Shown here: piece by piece, positions 24,102-31,475 of the stretch
How the letters are laid out: every line of letters starts with the position of its first letter
Position numbering within the stretch: the stretch's first letter is position 1
NCBI GenBank assembly: GCA_033851265.1
Contig: JAWWOW010000016.1
Location: 128,954-192,953, forward strand
Length of the DNA stretch: 64,000 bases
Origin: JAWWOW01 sp033851265
Lineage (GTDB): Bacteria; Actinomycetota; Actinomycetes; JAWWOW01
Direction of reading: 5' to 3'
The notes under the pieces: generated by a model
Told to the model about the DNA's origin: nothing
Database searches by the model: none
The model's input: the letters and a program-made list of their open reading frames with translations, nothing else
Translations under genes and position numbers: made by a program

Positions 24102-24167
24102 GCCTGGTTGAGCCAGGGTGAGGAGCTGTTTCTGAGCTCCTTGAACAGAGCCTCACCCTGGTCAGGC
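24102..24167. promoter_or_regulatory. Conserved hairpin upstream of receiver copy B
   Basis: Arms are GCCTG/CAGGC (24102-24106/24163-24167), CCAGGGTGAGG/CCTCACCCTGG (24113-24123/24151-24161) and inner CTGTT/AACAG (24126-24130/24144-24148). It is the duplicate of 13982-14049 with a compensated inner pair. It begins 8 bases past the stop of the leftward gene at 24175, so it could end that transcript as well as lead the receiver gene. Confidence 0.5.
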
Positions 24168-24174
24168 GCCGCGC

Positions 24175-24657
24175 TCAGTGGGCCGCGCCTTGGCAAGCTG
24201 TAAGAGTCGGCGCCGGAGGACCGCCGTAGCCTCGCCGGGTCAGGTCAGGTTCCGTTGGAAGTTCTCTCACGCCTGCGAAGGACACCCAGCCCGAGCCGTC
24301 GGCGACGTGGAACCAGACGTCGCTGTTGTACGGAGGAGAGTTGTACGGATAAGCGATGTCGCCGTGGACCCATCCGTTGACGGCGATCAGCTGATTCGCC
24401 GCGTAACCGCCGACCTGACGCGCCAATGGGTCGGGTCCCACCAGACGTCTGGTGCCGTAGGGCTCCCAGCGATTCTGGGCATAGACCCGGAACGCCTTGC
24501 AGCCGCCCGTGAAGCCGACGACCTTGGTCGTTGTCGTGAGATCCCTGTTCTCCGGCCAGACGTACCTCCACCACCACGGCGCGCTCGACGCGGTGATGAC
24601 GGCGATGACCAGGCCGATGGCCCAGACCGACGCGTTGTCCTTGAGCCACCGGTGCAC
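24175..24657 (-). CDS. Membrane-anchored SH3-like exported protein
   Basis: 160 residues. One N-terminal helix (VWAIGLVIAVITASSAPWWW) anchors an extracytoplasmic domain of ~125 residues. The domain has an SH3b-like pattern: CKAFRVYAQNRWEPYGT, GYAANQLIAVNGWVHGDIAY, DVWFHVADGSGWVSFAGVRE. Two Cys (GGCKAF, TACQGA) are placed to form a disulfide. In mobile elements, SH3b-like modules often bind cell wall or sense turgor; the role here is unknown. It is followed by the conserved hairpin and receiver copy B on the same strand. Confidence 0.6.
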   Translation of the reverse strand: MHRWLKDNASVWAIGLVIAVITASSAPWWWRYVWPENRDLTTTTKVVGFTGGCKAFRVYAQNRWEPYGTRRLVGPDPLARQVGGYAANQLIAVNGWVHGDIAYPYNSPPYNSDVWFHVADGSGWVSFAGVRELPTEPDLTRRGYGGPPAPTLTACQGAAH

Positions 24658-24734
24658 GGGTTAATTGTGTGGTCCGTGACGCGGTTCGTCACTCGGCGGT
24701 TGATAACGCTCGAGAGCCCTGTGCTGGTCCCGCG

Positions 24735-24935
24735 CTACGGACCAGGTACGCAGATGACCGGGGTCGTGGCGATGGGATGGTCGCGGAAACTCACCGTGAT
24801 CTTCTCAATGCAGTACAGCGCAGCCTCGTCGGTCGAGGGGCCCTGCGACGCTAGCGATAGAGCCAGCGGGATGCCCGCTGCCGCGCTTGTCAGGATTGCC
24901 ATGGACGCCGTGACAACGGCGAGTCGCTGGTTCAT
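24735..24935 (-). CDS. Small secreted protein
   Basis: 66 residues. Signal peptide (AVVTASMAILTSAAAGIPLALSLA) followed by a ~38-residue mature part with two Cys (ALYCIEK and PVICVPG). The sigma factor gene upstream encodes a similar ending (...TVTQCLQDGIVVSADMIGCPR), also with two Cys about 15 residues apart. It is transcribed in the same direction as that gene, about 40 bases downstream. Function unknown. Confidence 0.5.
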   Translation of the reverse strand: MNQRLAVVTASMAILTSAAAGIPLALSLASQGPSTDEAALYCIEKITVSFRDHPIATTPVICVPGP

Positions 24936-24975
24936 GCCCGCTCTACGCGGGCATGGGCTCAGTCCTTCGGAGGAA

Positions 24976-25953
24976 TTACCTCGGGCATCCGATCATGTCA
25001 GCACTGACAACGATGCCGTCCTGCAGGCATTGCGTGACCGTCTCCATGGCGGACTCATCGCCGTGATCACGGGAGGCGCCGCCCGAGTCCACCTTCATCG
25101 GCCCCCGCTGCACCGCATGCGGAACTAGCAGGGTTCCGTGATCCGGCGGATCTGTCCCGGGGGCTGAAGCTCGCGGTCCGCGAGCCCGTTCCCGAATGGG
25201 GGCCTGTGGTGACTGGCTCGTCCCATTGCCTGCGTATGGCCCGGGTGTCCGTTCCGGCTGGAGGTACGCGGGCGCCACTACAGCGGGAAGCGTTCCCGGC
25301 TGCAGGACTGTTGTTGGTGCAGGTATCACCAGCCAGGCGAGAGCGACGGCGCAGGTAGCGGTGGCGGCCGGCGCGGCGCGCGCACCATCACGCAGGTACC
25401 GGAGCGTGCCGAGAACCGCGACCGGGATCCAGGCGAGCGCGTCACGCAAGGTGGCACGCGCTCGCGACAGCAGCGACTCAACCGCCTTGTAGGACAAGCC
25501 AAGCCTGTCGGCGATCCGGTCCACGCTCAGCCCCGCAGTACGCAGCATGAGTGCCTCGCGCTGACGTGCTGGCAGTCTGCTGAACCGTTGCACGACGCGC
25601 GCGGCCGTGTCAGCGTCGACGACGCGTTGCTCAGGTGAATCCTCGACCTGGGCCGAGGGCACGGTTGCGGATAGGTGCTTCGCGGCGCGGAGCCGTTTGC
25701 GTGCCATGTCAGTGCACAGATTGATTGTCACGGTTGTCAGCCATGCACCGATCCGTTCATCGTCGAGGTACTCCGCTTGCATCGCACGGAGCTGCGCCTC
25801 GCTGACAGCATCCTCGGCGTCTTGTTCACATGCGGTGCGGCGGCGCGCGATCCGCAGCAGCGCGTCGCGCTCGGCCCAGATGCGACGGTGACGGCTTGTG
25901 CGCTGTTCGCACAGGTGGCAGCCGGGTGCGTCGCACGTGCATTCGGCATTCAT
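24976..25953 (-). CDS. ECF-type sigma factor with Cys-rich N terminus and C-terminal membrane segment
   Basis: 325 residues. The N terminus has a Zn-ribbon-like cluster (CTCDAPGCHLCEQ). Region 2 lies at ~25-95 (ALLRIARRRTACEQDAEDAVSEAQLRAM..., WLTTVTINLCTDMARKR). Region 4 lies at ~130-180 (RLPARQREALMLRTAGLSVDRIADRLGLSYKAVESLLSRAR). One predicted membrane helix follows (TATCAVALAWLVIPAP), then ~100 low-complexity residues ending in a two-Cys motif. Sigma factors with a fused membrane/exported tail may sense envelope signals without a separate anti-sigma factor. Target promoters unknown. Confidence 0.8.
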   Translation of the reverse strand: MNAECTCDAPGCHLCEQRTSRHRRIWAERDALLRIARRRTACEQDAEDAVSEAQLRAMQAEYLDDERIGAWLTTVTINLCTDMARKRLRAAKHLSATVPSAQVEDSPEQRVVDADTAARVVQRFSRLPARQREALMLRTAGLSVDRIADRLGLSYKAVESLLSRARATLRDALAWIPVAVLGTLRYLRDGARAAPAATATCAVALAWLVIPAPTTVLQPGTLPAVVAPAYLQPERTPGPYAGNGTSQSPQAPIRERARGPRASAPGTDPPDHGTLLVPHAVQRGPMKVDSGGASRDHGDESAMETVTQCLQDGIVVSADMIGCPR

Positions 25954-26049
25954 CCGGCCTCACCGAGGGTCGTCTTCGACGCACGTAACCGCCCTCCTGC
26001 CGATTCTGCAACTGTTGCCCGACAACTCTGACTGCACGTGATGTAACGG

Positions 26050-26814
26050 TCACTCGTCGTCTTCGTTCCGTTGCACGGAACCGTGCTCAAGGCCCGGTTT
26101 CCGAGTGACCGCGGGATGTTCCATGAGGTCCCTGCTGAAACGGAGGGTGGCATGCCGGCGTAGCGCTCGGCGATGGCGAATCAGCCGAGTCCGTCGTTGA
26201 AGCGCTAGCAGTTGGCGCCGCAATCGCGCTACGACGCGGCTGTATCCGTCGAGTTTGAGAGTGAAGTAAGCGCGCCGGATGTCATCGGGCCCGTAACGTG
26301 GCGACTCCCGATAGTGCCGCACACCCGTCCAGCCGTCCGAGCCCAGGAGCCCGAAGACCAAGTAACTCTTCTCCTGCAGGGCGAACAGCTGCTCCAGCGT
26401 TCGCGCCTCGTTGTCCGCAATCTCGTCGTAGCCGTAGTCGCGGAGCCGGCGCTGCATTTGCGGTGTCATCGCCTCCAGCCGAATGGCCGCCAGCCGTGTT
26501 CCGCCTGGAGGGAGACTCGCAACGTCTTCAACGGAAAGAGGAAACCGGATTCGCGTCCACGTTTGCGGCCGACCCGGATCAAGGCCCTTCGCCAGCACAC
26601 TTCCGTACAGCCGCAGGTCGTTGATGGAGCGAAGCCAGCCGACGTTCTGGACCTTGATCCGGTAGATGAACCCGGCGGCTGAGTTTGGGCTCTGGATCTT
26701 GCTGATGCCCTGCGACCAGTCCACACGAGGCGAGACGAACGCTTGTGTGATCACCCATGCGACGACGGACGTGAGCAGCCCCAGTCCGGCACCGATGATC
26801 AGGTCGACGTTCAT
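26050..26814 (-). CDS. Membrane-anchored protein of unknown function
   Basis: 254 residues. One N-terminal membrane helix (IIGAGLGLLTSVVAWVITQAF), then a cytosolic or exported domain (GFIYRIKVQNVGWLRSINDLRLYGSVLAKGLD...). The pattern is typical of prokaryotic small anchored proteins with a beta-sandwich (VKVQNVG...). The C-terminal ~70 residues are strongly basic (RRQLLALQRRTRLIRHRRALRRH). No family recognised. ATG start near the stop of the next gene upstream (26837), so the two may be co-transcribed. Confidence 0.6.
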   Translation of the reverse strand: MNVDLIIGAGLGLLTSVVAWVITQAFVSPRVDWSQGISKIQSPNSAAGFIYRIKVQNVGWLRSINDLRLYGSVLAKGLDPGRPQTWTRIRFPLSVEDVASLPPGGTRLAAIRLEAMTPQMQRRLRDYGYDEIADNEARTLEQLFALQEKSYLVFGLLGSDGWTGVRHYRESPRYGPDDIRRAYFTLKLDGYSRVVARLRRQLLALQRRTRLIRHRRALRRHATLRFSRDLMEHPAVTRKPGLEHGSVQRNEDDE

Positions 26815-26836
26815 CCGCGCCTACCCGCCGGCCCGA

Positions 26837-27265
26837 TCAGTTGAGCTCGATGACGGCATTGGGATCGAAAGTGGTTATCCGGCGGGCGACTGCTCGCATG
26901 TAGGGGCGGAAGAACCGCCCGTCGGACGTGAACCCCCAGTTCGTCGATCGGGAACTCAGCCACATTCGGCACGCTGTTTCTCCGCTGGCCAGGGCCTCGG
27001 CCTCGAAACTGATGGTGGAGCCCACTGCCGATGCCTCTTCCTCGGCCGCCCGGCCGAAGAGCACTGAGCCGACCTTCCCGACGCCACCTCGTCCTTCGTA
27101 GACGGCGATCACTCCCGTTGCGGTGCTGTTCACTTTCCAGTGTGCTCGCATGAGGAGGGGCGCGCCCGTTCCCCCAGCGAACACTCCGCTGAAGGCCGCG
27201 ACGCACTCACCCGGCTTCGCTTGGGTCCGGATGTGCCACGTCCGCCGATGGTCCAGTAAGCCCAT
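26837..27265 (-). CDS. Hypothetical protein
   Basis: 142 residues, ATG at 27265. No signal peptide or membrane helix. Mixed beta pattern (WHIRTQAKPGECVAAFSGVFAGGTGAPLLMRAHWKVN, GVIAVYEGRGGVGKVGSVLFGRAAEEEA, GSTISFEAEALASGETACRMWLSS). The fold suggests a small single-domain ligand-binding protein, but I do not recognise it. It lies 22 bases before the membrane-anchored gene on the same strand. Confidence 0.5.
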   Translation of the reverse strand: MGLLDHRRTWHIRTQAKPGECVAAFSGVFAGGTGAPLLMRAHWKVNSTATGVIAVYEGRGGVGKVGSVLFGRAAEEEASAVGSTISFEAEALASGETACRMWLSSRSTNWGFTSDGRFFRPYMRAVARRITTFDPNAVIELN

Positions 27266-27439
27266 GCGCGGTCCTCCAGCAGATTCATTCCGTGTTGTCT
27301 ACGTCAACATGGGTGCTCTCCTTCGGTCGTCGTTAGGACAGTGGCGCCTTACCGCGACCCAGGGGTCCGGTCCGCCCCCAATTCGCCGCGAGTCGCTAAC
27401 TCGGAATCGTTTAATCGACCGCGTGGCTGCTCGGGTCGC

Positions 27440-27500
27440 TCTCAGCGAACTCGGCTCGATGTGGCCGCGAACCTCATTGCGCGGGGTTGGCCACCGCCCC
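27440..27500 (+). pseudogene. Remnant of a GW[ST][PA]P-family gene
   Basis: The segment from 27452 reads RLDVAANLIARGWPPP, matching the end of the GW-family proteins (compare DLAANLIAQGWSPP at 15003). The upstream bases do not give the first half of the family in any single frame. It is probably a fifth, decayed copy, and suggests the family once had more members here. Confidence 0.4.
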
Positions 27501-27643
27501 GAAGTCCGGGGCTAACGATCCGGTTTGCCGACTCATCATGCTGCCGAAGACAACACTGTTGCTCGTAGCGTGGCCTGTGGCGTCGCGCAGATACCCGATC
27601 CGAACTACCCTCCCGACGTTCCACCCGTTACCTGAGCACGCCA

Positions 27644-28636
27644 TTAACCATCACACTGCTTGACCTCGGGTGTGTGACCGGCAGGCTTCACGACTGCGGT
27701 GATGCGTATGGTGAGCCGATCTGCGAGTTGTGCTCCGAATTCGATCGGTCGACCGTCAGCCTGGATGTCGCTGACCGTGTAACCGCGGTCTTCGGGGACC
27801 TCAAAGCGGGCACGCAGGATGTGGCCGGGTTTGCCTCGTTCCACTGTCCAGAAGGACGCGGCAGGCGTGTCGTCGGGCGTCGTTAGGTCGGACGTTCGTA
27901 TGTTGTCGATGTAGAGGCCAAGCGGGTCCTGCAGCGTCAACTCGTTTCCCGCGCGCGCAGCGCCGTTCACAACGGCCGCGATCTGTGGATCGCTATTTCG
28001 GAATGCGTCGCCAAGGCCGGCGCAGTTTGCGAGGGCTTGCTTGGTCGTGATCGCCACGCCGTTCCGTTCCCTGGGCACTGTGGCATTAGCGACTAGATCC
28101 ACAGCGGCACCCAGTGTGTTGTTCGGGTGTGCCAGGTGCGCGATGCGTCCCGCCGTGGTTGTGTTCCTTTCGTTGCTGGGGTTGTAAGTAGCACCCTCGA
28201 ACAGATCGCCGCGTTGAACGTCCGGGCCGATCATGGAGTGATACAACTCCAGTAGCAGTTCTTCGTTGCTGGCTGCGACCTGTTCGAAGTACTCGGGAAC
28301 TTCGGTCGTGAAGATCACTCGCGTGATCTTGTTGTCCGGTCGACGCTCCACAACCCATTCGCAGTATTCATCCTGCTCTTTACGGTCGTCGGCGCGTTCC
28401 CAACGTTCGGTCTGCGATGACGCCTCGCGCAACAAGCGCGCAGGGAATGCCGTCCACAGGACGTCAACCGTCGAAGCGTCGACAGGAGTATCTGCGACAG
28501 TCGGGTCGTAGATCTGTGGGAACGACGGCGTCAAGCCAGCGAAGATGCCGGCAACCGTCAGGCTCCAGCTCGCACGGTCTTCCTCACCTAGCTCCGGCAA
28601 GCTGGCGGGTGTGTCGAAGCGTGGCAGGACCGGCAT
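27644..28636 (-). CDS. Unknown protein of the DyP operon, paralogue of the gene at 31472
   Basis: 330 residues, ATG overlapping the previous stop (TAATG). It shares several blocks with the protein at 31472-32671. These are EYCEWVVER..ITRVIFTTEVPEYFE (there EYIEWRVV...IARIELTTELSDYWK), YNPSN with following T-rich region, ANN/STN-type TL.A, DPLGLYIDNIRTSDLTTPDDTP (there DPVGVYIQSVELTRLRTPDRTP) and a C-terminal IEFGAQLADRLTIRITAVV. Cytoplasmic, no membrane helix. Family not recognised. Co-encoded with a heme peroxidase, so a role in supplying or handling its substrate is likely. Confidence 0.65.
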   Translation of the reverse strand: MPVLPRFDTPASLPELGEEDRASWSLTVAGIFAGLTPSFPQIYDPTVADTPVDASTVDVLWTAFPARLLREASSQTERWERADDRKEQDEYCEWVVERRPDNKITRVIFTTEVPEYFEQVAASNEELLLELYHSMIGPDVQRGDLFEGATYNPSNERNTTTAGRIAHLAHPNNTLGAAVDLVANATVPRERNGVAITTKQALANCAGLGDAFRNSDPQIAAVVNGAARAGNELTLQDPLGLYIDNIRTSDLTTPDDTPAASFWTVERGKPGHILRARFEVPEDRGYTVSDIQADGRPIEFGAQLADRLTIRITAVVKPAGHTPEVKQCDG

Positions 28637-30216
28637 TAGTCCTCCTGAACGGTGCCGTCGGAACGCATGACGCGTACGGCTGGATCGATGTTGGTTTCCG
28701 CAAATAGGAGTGGGCTTTCGAAGATCGGCATTTGTCGCACCCTCTCGCGGCGGGACTCTGCCAGCCGGAAGTAGGCGTCGAACCCTTCCTGCGATCCAAG
28801 GTGGCTCGTCACTGCCGCGTAGTAGTCGTTCAGCAGTCGCCCGAACTGCTCCTTCCATGCGTCGCCGACGCCCCATCGCGCGGCGAACTCACCCTCCGGG
28901 CTCTCTGCGCCTGCGCCTTCAGCTGCGGCGACGATGGTGTTGGCCATATCTTCCGAGAACGAGCTCGCGCCGTTCACAATCGACGCGCTTGCGGGAACGT
29001 GGCGAAGGAGTTGGGCTCGCCGCGTGGAGAAGACTGGGTTGGGAAAGTCCGTCATCAAGAGGCACGCTGCAAATCGCTCCGTGAGTACGCCACGCTTGAT
29101 TGCTTCGTTCAGGACGGCCTGGTCTTCGAAGGCGCGTTCGGGGATCGCAAACGCGAAGTGCGTATCGCCGGGTCGCGCGAAGCCGTTGCCGTCGGTGAGT
29201 GTGACACCGAATGTGCGCAAGCTCTGTGCGTAAAGGTTGCTGCTGACCGTGAACGTTGGCGGTGCGGGTAATCCGAGCCGCTCCGTCAGGGCTTCGGAGT
29301 CGATGAAGAAGGTCTGCGGTAGATCGATAGTCCCCGTTGTTTCGACTGTGGCGCCTTCCGTGTGGCTCGTGATCAGGTTGACGGTGGGTGTGTCCACGAT
29401 TTGATGGATGATGCGAGCCGGGCGCTCGATCGTGCCGGCGTTCGCCAGCGCTGCATCAAATCGGGCCTCCGTCCACCGGACGATGCTGGGCCGCGCCGCT
29501 TTGGCCTCGCAGTTCACCGCGCCAAGCCGGTCGAGCTGCAAGAACCACGGATGGTTGCGCAACGGGTTGTTCTCAGCGAAGACGGACGGAGTGATTGGTG
29601 CGTCTGGCGAGTGCCAGTGCAGCCAAGGGGCCCGCAACTCCTTCATGAGGAAGTTGCCGCTGGGGTGACTCTCGAACGGCCCCTTTCCTTCGGTTGGCTC
29701 CTGCAGCGCGTGCCTGGAGTTTCCAGCGAAGACCCAGGCAGAATTGCCTCCGACGGTTCGGTAGTAGTTGAAGCCGCCGGTGACTTCATCCCAGGCCATG
29801 AGTTCGACATCACCTTCGTCTGGCGTGAAGCTGCTCAGGAGGAGGTCAGGACCCCTGTCACCCACCGTTGCGACGACAAACCGAAGGTTCCGGTTGACCG
29901 AAGCCGTTTCGGGCGTGAAGGGAATCTGACTGCCTTCTCCGAGCAAGAAGAACATCCGGGCCCGCAGTGGGCTGTCTTCCTTGACCACGTTGTCGAGAGA
30001 GGTAAGAACTTCGCCAGCGGTGCGCGGGAATGTTCCCTGCAGAAGCAGCAGCGTGGCGAACGGGTCTGCGAGTTCGGCTGCTGCGGCAGCGGCGTCGAGG
30101 ACACGTGGCTCGGCATCTTCGCCGAGGACGAATCGGTGAATCTTGTCCGGCTCAAGTTCGCCCGGAGGCAGATTACGGAACGCCATGCAAGTCACGTCAG
30201 GTTCGGTTTGGGTCAT
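28636..30216 (-). CDS. Unknown 526-residue protein of the DyP operon
   Basis: Cytoplasmic protein without signal or membrane helix. N-terminal ~170 residues form a beta-rich domain (LRFVVATVGDRGPDLLLSSFTPDEGDVELMAWDEVTGGFNYYRTVG, VFAGNSRHAL). Then HPSGNFLMKELRAPWLHWHSPDAPI and later a helical half (TFFIDSEALTERLGLPAPPTF..., LNEAIKRGVLTERFAACLLMTDFPNPVFSTRRAQLL). The LKELR.PW..WHS and DFPNP.FS..R blocks look conserved. I do not recognise the family. It starts 4 bases inside the end of the peroxidase gene (ATGA overlap). Confidence 0.65.
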   Translation of the reverse strand: MTQTEPDVTCMAFRNLPPGELEPDKIHRFVLGEDAEPRVLDAAAAAAELADPFATLLLLQGTFPRTAGEVLTSLDNVVKEDSPLRARMFFLLGEGSQIPFTPETASVNRNLRFVVATVGDRGPDLLLSSFTPDEGDVELMAWDEVTGGFNYYRTVGGNSAWVFAGNSRHALQEPTEGKGPFESHPSGNFLMKELRAPWLHWHSPDAPITPSVFAENNPLRNHPWFLQLDRLGAVNCEAKAARPSIVRWTEARFDAALANAGTIERPARIIHQIVDTPTVNLITSHTEGATVETTGTIDLPQTFFIDSEALTERLGLPAPPTFTVSSNLYAQSLRTFGVTLTDGNGFARPGDTHFAFAIPERAFEDQAVLNEAIKRGVLTERFAACLLMTDFPNPVFSTRRAQLLRHVPASASIVNGASSFSEDMANTIVAAAEGAGAESPEGEFAARWGVGDAWKEQFGRLLNDYYAAVTSHLGSQEGFDAYFRLAESRRERVRQMPIFESPLLFAETNIDPAVRVMRSDGTVQED

Positions 30217-31475
30217 GACTTCTCCTCATTGAACAAGTTGGAACCGGGAAATGGGTCGCTGATGGGCGGGACGGCGTACAGGCCGCCAGCGAGGACACTT
30301 ACGAGCTGGAGTGGCGCTGGAGCGCCTTTCTCAGGTTGGGCGGGACCGCCGAAGTTGACATCTCCGAGCCAGCCGGGGAGGTGTAAGACGTGCTGGAATG
30401 CCGAGAGATCGCGTTGGAAGCTGACGAAGTTCAAACCAAGGTTCGGACCGGCGTCGCCGAATCCGTCCAGGAACTCATAGCCCTGTCGGAAGATGCGGAG
30501 CGCGCCAGCGGCAAGCGGTGACGCTCTGTTCTGGTTCGCGCGATGCACGTGCGACGCCTCGACGAGCCGATCCGCACTCTGTGGCGGGTCGAAGAAGTCG
30601 GCGCGCTCGCTGTCGCCTGCCTTATCGTCCGGTCGGGGTGCTGCGAGCGGTGCCGGTGCGGTGGGATCGAGCCGGTCGATCGATACCAGCGGTCCGCCGG
30701 TCAGCTTGTCGCGGCCGACGATGATCTCTTGCTCCGGCCGGGAGAGCTGATGCCACGCGCCGAGGTCGACAGCTAGCTTGAGGAAGGCCATGTAGGTGCC
30801 GCGGGCCATCCAGGGCGGATCGTCCGACGCCTGCAGGGCATACAGGCGCTGGCTCGACTGCATGTTGGTCACGCCATCGTGGAATTCCAGCCAACCCCGG
30901 CCGTCGTGCCTGCCGAATCCGGCGAATGAAGCCGTTATCCGCATCGGGGCTGCTGATGCTTGGAGTAGCTTCCAGAGTTCCACGGCAGCGCAGTTAACGG
31001 CGTCTTGGCTGCTTGCGGTCAGTTGGACCGCGACGTCTGCTTCGCCAACGTTGACACTCTCCGCGGTGGACGACCAACGCAGACTTGGAAACGGTCCGGG
31101 GGTGGGTAAGTAGGAAAGAAATGTTGGGCGCGGCTGATCGGTGATCGGTGGATCGTGGATGTCCCCGTCGAAAAGTCGCCGCCCAAAGGCGAGCAGGTGC
31201 TGAAGACTCGCGAACTGGTCGGCGGTTTGCGCCGCGAGTTCGGCTGGCTGTCCCGCGAGTTCTGCGATATGCCCTCGTTGGAGGCCACGAAGCAGTTCGT
31301 CGGTATCGCGTAAACAGTCGTGGACGACTGCGCGGTTGGTACCGGGATTGATGTTGAGCAGCACGAGCCGATAGCAGGGGTCCGGGCGCTGACCCTGCTC
31401 AAACGCAATGCCGCCTTGGATGGCGTGCGTCGGGTTGTTTGGCTCGGCTGATGCAGCTGCCGGTTTGGACGTCAC
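30213..31475 (-). CDS. DyP-type heme peroxidase
   Basis: 420 residues. The DyP fold is shown by the GxxDG-type motif FHDGVTNM with Asp200. Further evidence is GTYMAFLKLAVDLGAWHQL...EQEIIVGRDKLTGGP, the proximal-His segment SHVHRANQN (His309/311), IFRQGYEF with the distal Arg near 330, and GLNFVSFQRDLSAFQHVLHL. No Tat or Sec signal, so cytosolic or carried by a partner. DyP enzymes oxidise dyes, phenols or substrate peptides with H2O2. It is the second gene of a four-gene operon with overlapping reading frames, and both flanking paralogous proteins are candidate partners. Confidence 0.85.
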   Translation of the reverse strand: MTSKPAAASAEPNNPTHAIQGGIAFEQGQRPDPCYRLVLLNINPGTNRAVVHDCLRDTDELLRGLQRGHIAELAGQPAELAAQTADQFASLQHLLAFGRRLFDGDIHDPPITDQPRPTFLSYLPTPGPFPSLRWSSTAESVNVGEADVAVQLTASSQDAVNCAAVELWKLLQASAAPMRITASFAGFGRHDGRGWLEFHDGVTNMQSSQRLYALQASDDPPWMARGTYMAFLKLAVDLGAWHQLSRPEQEIIVGRDKLTGGPLVSIDRLDPTAPAPLAAPRPDDKAGDSERADFFDPPQSADRLVEASHVHRANQNRASPLAAGALRIFRQGYEFLDGFGDAGPNLGLNFVSFQRDLSAFQHVLHLPGWLGDVNFGGPAQPEKGAPAPLQLVSVLAGGLYAVPPISDPFPGSNLFNEEKS

